DNA from: Ferrovibrio sp046297595
Lineage (GTDB): Bacteria; Pseudomonadota; Alphaproteobacteria; Ferrovibrionales; Ferrovibrionaceae
NCBI RefSeq assembly: GCF_046297595.1
Contig: NZ_JBKBHT010000002.1
Span: 372,001-436,000 of the forward strand
Reading direction: 5' to 3'
Length of the DNA: 64,000 bases
The translations under genes and the position numbers were made by a program. Under the pieces are notes generated by a model. It was not told the origin of the DNA, searched no databases, and was given only the letters and a program-made list of their open reading frames with translations. Positions 59,868 to 64,000 of this stretch are shown one piece after another (position 1 is the first letter of the stretch; each line of letters opens with the position of its first letter).

Positions 59868-61145
59868 TCACTCCGCGGCCACCGCCTCGCGCTGCGCGGC
59901 CAGCACACGTTCGGTCGGCCGCGTGTTCATGAACAGCTGCATCACGCCGGCGGCGGCACCGATGCCGGCGGCCAGCTGCCAGGCCAGCGTGTAGGAGCCC
60001 AGCGCGTCATAGATCACGCCGCCGGCCCAGGCGCCCAGGAAGCTGCCTACCTGGTGGCTGAAAAAGGCGATGCCGGTCAGCGTGGCGAGATAACGGATGC
60101 CGAAGATCTGCGCCACCAGGCCGTTGACCAGCGGAATCACGCCCAGCCACAGCGTGCCCATCACGGCGGCGAAGACCAGCGTGGAGGCGCTGCTGACCGG
60201 CATCATGAAATACAGCGCGATGGCCACCGAACGCGCGATGTAGATCAGGCCCAGCAGCATCGGCTTGTGATAGCGGTCGCCCAGCCAGCCGAACAGCCAC
60301 GAGCCGAACACGTTGAAGGCGCCGATCACCGCCAGGGCCTGCGCGCCCAGCATCGGGTCGGCGCCGCAATCGGCCAGGAAGGTGGGCAGGTGGGTGGTAA
60401 GGAACACCAGCTGCAGGCCGCAGACGAAAAAGGCCGCGGCCATCACGATATAGCCGCCATGGCGCCGCGCCTCGGCCAGCGTGCTGCGCATCGTTTCGGC
60501 CTGACCGCCGGCAGGGCCGCCGACCGGCACCTTGTCGGCGCGGCCGCCCATCAGGGCCGCCGGCAGCATCGCGGCGGCCAAAGCCACGAAGGCAAACATC
60601 GCCATCTGCCAGCCGCTCGACTGGATCACGCCCTGGGCCAGCGGCGCGCAGAAGAAGGTGCCGATGGACCCGGCCGCCGAGACCAGGCCGAAGGCCAGGC
60701 TGCGCCGTTCCGGCCGCACCACCTTGGCGGCGATCTTGGCGGCGATGCCCGAGGTGGTGCAGGCCAGCGCCACGCCGATCATGGCGCCCGAGCTTAGCGT
60801 GATCATCCAGGCGGCATCGGCATAGGCGGTGATGATCAGGGCGGCGGCATAGAGCAGGCCGCCGAACAGCGCGATGAAGCGTGTGCCGAAGCGGTCGACC
60901 AGCGCGCCGGCAAAAGGCTGCGCGATGCCCCAGACGATATTCTGCACCGCCAGCGCGAAGGCGAAATCGGCGGCCGAGATGCCGATGTCGCGGGTGATCG
61001 GCTGCATGAACAGGCCAAGGCTCTGGCGCATGCCCATGGCCAGCGACAGCATGATGGCGGCGCCGGACAGGATCGACACGCTCTGCCACTGGCTGAGCGA
61101 ATCGTGATGGAAGGGAATACGGGGCGAAAGGCTGCGGGTGGCCAT
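59868..61145 (-). CDS. MFS transporter (monocarboxylate/OFA-like)
   Basis: 425 residues, 12 helices. Typical MFS loop motif G-A-L-V-D-R-F-G-T-R-F (after helix 2) and the second-half G-W-L-G-D-R-Y-H-K-P. The start, SILSGAAIMLSLAMGMRQSLGLFMQPITRDIGIS, resembles oxalate/formate and monocarboxylate-type symporters widespread in alphaproteobacteria. The substrate is unknown. It diverges from an M20 amidohydrolase gene. Confidence 0.9.
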   Translation of the reverse strand: MATRSLSPRIPFHHDSLSQWQSVSILSGAAIMLSLAMGMRQSLGLFMQPITRDIGISAADFAFALAVQNIVWGIAQPFAGALVDRFGTRFIALFGGLLYAAALIITAYADAAWMITLSSGAMIGVALACTTSGIAAKIAAKVVRPERRSLAFGLVSAAGSIGTFFCAPLAQGVIQSSGWQMAMFAFVALAAAMLPAALMGGRADKVPVGGPAGGQAETMRSTLAEARRHGGYIVMAAAFFVCGLQLVFLTTHLPTFLADCGADPMLGAQALAVIGAFNVFGSWLFGWLGDRYHKPMLLGLIYIARSVAIALYFMMPVSSASTLVFAAVMGTLWLGVIPLVNGLVAQIFGIRYLATLTGIAFFSHQVGSFLGAWAGGVIYDALGSYTLAWQLAAGIGAAAGVMQLFMNTRPTERVLAAQREAVAAE

Positions 61146-61348
61146 GGCGGGCGGCTCTTATGTTTTTGTCTCGGGACGGCCTGACGGACAGGCAGCCCGG
61201 ATGATGGGGCCGGCACCGGCTTTAGTCCAGAGGAAGTAATGTACCGGTGCAATTCGTGGCCGGGTCCTCTTGCCAGCCGGCCGGCTTGGTGCTGTGCTGG
61301 GTGCAGCTTTCCCAGCCATAAAAACCAACGCACCAAAAGGTAACCGCC
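61146..61348. other. divergent MFS/M20 intergenic region
   Basis: 203 bases. The only repeat seen is GCACCGG (61213-61219) and CCGGTGC (61244-61250), 7-bp inverted arms 24 bases apart. No convincing -35/-10 pair was identified for either gene, and no coding frame is visible. Confidence 0.35.
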
Positions 61349-62545
61349 ATGAGCAAGGACCTCCTCAAGGAGATGCAGGCCTATCGCGAGGAACTCACCG
61401 CGATCCGCCACGACATCCACAAGCATCCGGAAACCGCCTTCGAGGAGAATCGCACGGCCGACATCGTGGCGGCCAGGCTCACCGAATGGGGCATCCCGAT
61501 CCATCGCGGCTTGGGGAAAACCGGCGTGGTCGGCACCCTGAAAGGCAAACGCCAGGGCCAGCGGGCGATTGCCCTGCGCGCCGACATGGATGCGCTGAAC
61601 CTGCAGGAAAAGAACAGTTTCGCGCATAAATCCGTGCATGACGGCAAGATGCATGCCTGCGGCCATGACGGCCACACCACCATGCTGCTCGGCGCGGCCA
61701 AGCATCTGGCGCAGAATCCAGATTTCGCCGGCACGCTGCATTTCATTTTCCAGCCGGCCGAGGAGGGCGAGGCCGGCGCGCGGGTGATGATCGAGGACGG
61801 CCTGTTCGAGAAATTTCCCTGCGATGCCGTCTATGGCATGCACAACATGCCCGGTCTGCCGACCGGCCATTTCGCCATCCGGCCGGGCCCGATGATGGCG
61901 GCGTCGGATACCTGGACCGTGAAATTCCGTGGCACCGGCGGCCATGGCGCGATGCCGCAGATGGGCACCGACCCGACCCAGCCGGCGGCGAATTTCATCA
62001 CCGCCACCCAGGGCATCATCGGCCGCAATGTGTCGCCACAGAATGCTGCCGTGATCAGCGTGGGGCATGTCGCGGCTGGCGCCTATGGCTCACCCAACGT
62101 GATTCCTTCCGAAGTCCTGATCCGCGGCACGGCGCGCAGCTACACGCCGGCCGACCGCGACCTGCTGGAACGGCGCCTGGCCGAGGTGGCGCAGGGCATC
62201 GCCCAGGCCCATGGCTGCAGCGTGGAATATCACTACCTGCGCCGCTATCCGCCGCTGGTGAACGCGCCCGAGCAGACCGCGCTGGCGCTGCGGGCTGCGG
62301 CGCTGACCGTGGGCGAGGCGAAGACCGATGGCGATGTCGAGAAGCTGACCGGTGCCGAGGATTTCGCCTTCATGCTGGAGCAGAAGCCCGGCGCCTATAT
62401 CCTGGTCGGCAACGGCGGCAGCATCGAGGATGGCTCCTGCCATTACGTGCACACGCCGCATTACGATTTCAACGACCAGATCCTCGTCACCGGCGCGGCC
62501 TATTGGGTCAACCTGGTGAACGTGGAATTGGGCGACGCCGCCTGA
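61349..62545 (+). CDS. M20-family amidohydrolase (hippurate hydrolase-like)
   Basis: 398 residues. Di-zinc amidohydrolase: I-R-H-D-I-H-K-H-P-E-T-A-F-E-E, K-M-H-A-C-G-H-D-G-H-T-T-M-L-L-G-A-A and Q-P-A-E-E-G-E-A-G-A are the metal and catalytic blocks; the dimerisation domain lies between. It hydrolyses N-acyl amino acids or peptides; substrate not readable. The opposite transporter may import the substrate. Confidence 0.92.
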   Translation: MSKDLLKEMQAYREELTAIRHDIHKHPETAFEENRTADIVAARLTEWGIPIHRGLGKTGVVGTLKGKRQGQRAIALRADMDALNLQEKNSFAHKSVHDGKMHACGHDGHTTMLLGAAKHLAQNPDFAGTLHFIFQPAEEGEAGARVMIEDGLFEKFPCDAVYGMHNMPGLPTGHFAIRPGPMMAASDTWTVKFRGTGGHGAMPQMGTDPTQPAANFITATQGIIGRNVSPQNAAVISVGHVAAGAYGSPNVIPSEVLIRGTARSYTPADRDLLERRLAEVAQGIAQAHGCSVEYHYLRRYPPLVNAPEQTALALRAAALTVGEAKTDGDVEKLTGAEDFAFMLEQKPGAYILVGNGGSIEDGSCHYVHTPHYDFNDQILVTGAAYWVNLVNVELGDAA

Positions 62546-62610
62546 CGCTGGCGTTTTGCATGGGCGATGCGCGGTATTGATCCGCGCATCGCATCATGTC
62601 ATCGGATCCT

Positions 62611-63033
62611 TTAATGCAGGACCCGGTCGGCCAGCGGATAAAGCTCGCGATCCTCGCGTTCGATCCGAGCCCGCAGGGTGGAAAAGATCGCCCGTGCTTC
62701 CTTGAGGAAGTCGCCGGTGTCTTTCTGCAGCAGCGCCGCCGAACGCCAGCGTTTCCAGAAATCCATGTACGATCCGTACAGGTTCCCCATCTCGGCCTTG
62801 TAATGCGTTGCCATGCGCACGAGGTCGGCATGGCCCGAAGCCAGCAGGTTCGGATACAGCGTATTGTCTTCGACCGACAGGTGGGTTGAAAGCCGCGCGG
62901 TGAATTCCGACAGCAGGCGGGTCGTGTCATGGGCCCATGTGTCGCCGGCTGGATTGTGCAACTGGTTGACGACCTTGTTGAACAGCGCATCAAGCTCGCT
63001 GTGATGCTGGCGATAGCGGTCGGTGGCGGCCAT
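62611..63033 (-). CDS. haemerythrin-domain protein
   Basis: 140 residues. Diiron ligands are in place: His10/His11 (Y-R-Q-H-H-S-E-L), His51 and Glu55 (T-H-L-S-V-E-D-N-T-L-Y-P), His77 (A-T-H-Y) and Glu130 near the C-terminus (R-E-D-R-E-L-Y-P-L). It may carry O2 or NO or serve in iron-sulfur repair like YtfE, though no ScdA/YtfE N-terminal domain is present. Its promoter contains a near-perfect NsrR-type palindrome, so it is probably NO-induced. Confidence 0.88.
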   Translation of the reverse strand: MAATDRYRQHHSELDALFNKVVNQLHNPAGDTWAHDTTRLLSEFTARLSTHLSVEDNTLYPNLLASGHADLVRMATHYKAEMGNLYGSYMDFWKRWRSAALLQKDTGDFLKEARAIFSTLRARIEREDRELYPLADRVLH

Positions 63034-63071
63034 GGGAAGCTCCGTTTCCTGTCATGTTGAGACGGAGCATC

Positions 63072-63099
63072 AGATAAGGCGTGCGGCTATAAGATGCAA
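63072..63099 (-). promoter_or_regulatory. promoter of the haemerythrin gene
   Basis: On the minus strand TTGCAT (63099-63094), 16-base spacer, TTATCT (63077-63072). The -35 lies inside the NsrR-like palindrome, so repressor binding would block RNA polymerase. Confidence 0.55.
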
Positions 63100-63118
63100 G
63101 TAATATGCATCTTATAGC
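63086..63118 (-). promoter_or_regulatory. NsrR-like palindrome before haemerythrin
   Basis: 13-bp perfect arms (63086-63098 and 63106-63118) around a 7-base spacer. The inner arms AAGATGCA and TGCATCTT match the outer half-sites of the NsrR consensus and the total length of the core (63091-63113) is the usual 23 bases. Assigned to NsrR on that basis. Confidence 0.78.
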
Positions 63119-63149
63119 TCTAGGGCAAACTGTCGCATGCCGTCCCGGC

Positions 63150-63410
63150 TCAATGCCCCAGCTTGGCGTAACGGTCGCGCACGGCATCGGCCAGGGCGGT
63201 GTCGCGGCCAATACTGCCATGCCCCGTGCTGCCATGATGGCCGTCGGCCTTTGCCCGGGTGGATTTGGGATGGGCGCGCAGCGGCCGCAGCAGCAGGCCT
63301 TCCGGCCGGTCCTCGATGCTGAATTCGGTGCCGGCGCGCCAGTGATGGCTGCCGATCAGTTCGGCGGGCAGAACCAGCCTGCCCTGTTTGTCCAGACGAA
63401 TGGTGGCCAT
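63150..63410 (-). CDS. AbrB/MazE-type small DNA-binding protein
   Basis: 86 residues from the ATG at 63410. The first 45 residues are a SpoVT/AbrB swapped-hairpin domain (M-A-T-I-R-L-D-K-Q-G-R-L-V-L-P-A-E-L-I-G), followed by a His/Gly-rich tail (DGHHGSTGHGS). Such proteins are often antitoxins, but no toxin gene (PIN or MazF) adjoins. It could be a free-standing regulator. A longer frame upstream to 63593 has no support. Confidence 0.75.
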   Translation of the reverse strand: MATIRLDKQGRLVLPAELIGSHHWRAGTEFSIEDRPEGLLLRPLRAHPKSTRAKADGHHGSTGHGSIGRDTALADAVRDRYAKLGH

Positions 63411-63552
63411 GATCGCCTCGCAGCAGGAGAAAGCATGCGCAGGCAACGGCAGCCGGCCGGGGAAGGCGCGACCAGTGAAACGCCTAATGCTTTGGCAGAC
63501 AAGAGGGTGAGAGTGCCAGTCGAAGCCACCACCTGTTGCGGTTTGCCCGGAA

Positions 63553-64000
63553 TCAGGGCTGGCGCGGTGCGGTGCTGCCTGCCTTTTCGGCAAAGGCGGC
63601 CCGGGAAATCCCCAGGGCCTTGATGCGCGAGGCCAGCGTGGTGGGTTTCACGCCCAGCAGGGCTGCGGCCCCATCGGCGCCGAACAGCTTGCCGCCACAG
63701 GCCGCCAGGGCGGCTCGGATATTGGCGCGGTCGCGTTCGCGTCGTTCCTCGTCGGTCAGCAGCCCGCCATTGGCATCGGTCATGGCCGGCGCCGGCCGTA
63801 GCAGTGACTCTGCCTCCGGCAGCTCGATACGCAAACGCCCGTCGCGCGCCAGGATGGCGGCGCGCTCGATCACGTTTTCCAGTTCACGCACATTGCCCGG
63901 CCAGTCGTAATGGCTGAGCCGGCGTGCGTCGCCTTCGGTCAGGCGCAGGCCGCCGGTCTTCAGCTTGCGACTGGCGCCGCGCAGGAAATGCGCCGCCAGC
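63553..64000 (-). CDS. sigma-54-dependent activator (partial, 5' end outside window)
   Basis: The last 148 residues of a bacterial enhancer-binding protein. The frame enters at 64000 with L-A-A-H-F-L and the AAA+ ending Y-D-W-P-G-N-V-R-E-L-E-N-V-I-E-R-A-A-I, then a Fis-type helix-turn-helix (A-A-A-L-L-G-V-K-P-T-T-L-A-S-R-I-K-A-L-G-I) of the FhlA kind, unlike that of NorR. The N-terminal sensor lies outside, so its signal is unknown. Confidence 0.88.
   Translation of the reverse strand, partial: LAAHFLRGASRKLKTGGLRLTEGDARRLSHYDWPGNVRELENVIERAAILARDGRLRIELPEAESLLRPAPAMTDANGGLLTDEERRERDRANIRAALAACGGKLFGADGAAALLGVKPTTLASRIKALGISRAAFAEKAGSTAPRQP

Noticed and set aside
63150..63410. Toxin-antitoxin operon around the AbrB-type gene
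   Set aside because: No PIN, MazF or other toxin-sized partner overlaps or adjoins; the neighbours are a haemerythrin and a sigma-54 activator.

Overview
The window is a GC-rich, densely packed piece of chromosome from an alphaproteobacterium, most likely a Rhodospirillales-type lineage; the genus cannot be fixed by eye. The signs are a fabA-fabB-fabI operon next to an Irr-type Fur regulator, an Irr-box-like (ICE) motif, a CIRCE element with a heat-shock-like promoter before groESL, several stand-alone PAS_5 proteins, a DUF2336 protein and a DUF1127 protein. I see no rRNA, tRNA, insertion sequence, integrase, phage gene or CRISPR array. Nearly all genes look like ordinary chromosomal genes with uniform composition.

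Layout. 1-5.4 kb: end of a class V aminotransferase, two PAS_5 proteins, the unsaturated fatty acid operon fabA-fabB-fabI (minus strand) and irr (plus). 5.4-8.1 kb: rubrerythrin, a CCG-domain Fe-S protein and a DUF3501 protein, with an ICE-like motif next to the promoter. 8.2-10.2 kb: a PPOX flavoprotein, and a divergent TetR/GST pair around a perfect palindrome. 10.2-13.3 kb: a nitrosative-stress cluster (group III truncated haemoglobin, NnrS, small membrane protein, seven-iron ferredoxin) divergent from nsrR, with two NsrR-like boxes. 13.3-15.2 kb: an SH3 protein and GAF/PAS sensors. 15.3-33.3 kb: a large cobalamin locus. A B12 riboswitch precedes cobW-cobN-cobO-cbiX-cobH-cobL-cobI-cbiG/cobJ-cobM plus an I42 protease-inhibitor lipoprotein; cobA-cobB and cbiD-cobK diverge from each other nearby, and a HupE-type metal permease plus a TSUP permease lie on the far side.

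33.3-42.5 kb: an HPt-like protein without its histidine and a receiver without its aspartate, an LpoA-like lipoprotein, rsmI, yraN, a BON lipoprotein, a SirB1/TPR protein, gshB, a methyltransferase, a DUF2336 protein and a hydrolase. 42.5-47.9 kb: two tandem paralogous membrane histidine kinases, a D-threonine aldolase-type enzyme and a thioesterase. 48-52.1 kb: groES-groEL, then a LysR regulator and a YcaC-like hydrolase bracketed by two identical 41-bp terminator sequences. 52.2-54.7 kb: an Aer-like PAS protein, a soluble chemoreceptor and a PAS_5 protein. 54.7-64 kb: a short MetE-like (MesD-type) methionine synthase, a GlxA-type regulator, a methyltransferase, DUF1127, MATE and MFS exporters, an M20 amidohydrolase, a haemerythrin behind a 13-bp-arm NsrR-like palindrome, an AbrB-type protein and the end of a sigma-54 activator.

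The main themes are iron/redox/NO defence (Irr, rubrerythrin triad, NsrR with three candidate sites about 50 kb apart) and a B12 pathway that mixes markers of the early-cobalt (CbiX, CbiD, CbiG) and late-cobalt (CobN) routes.
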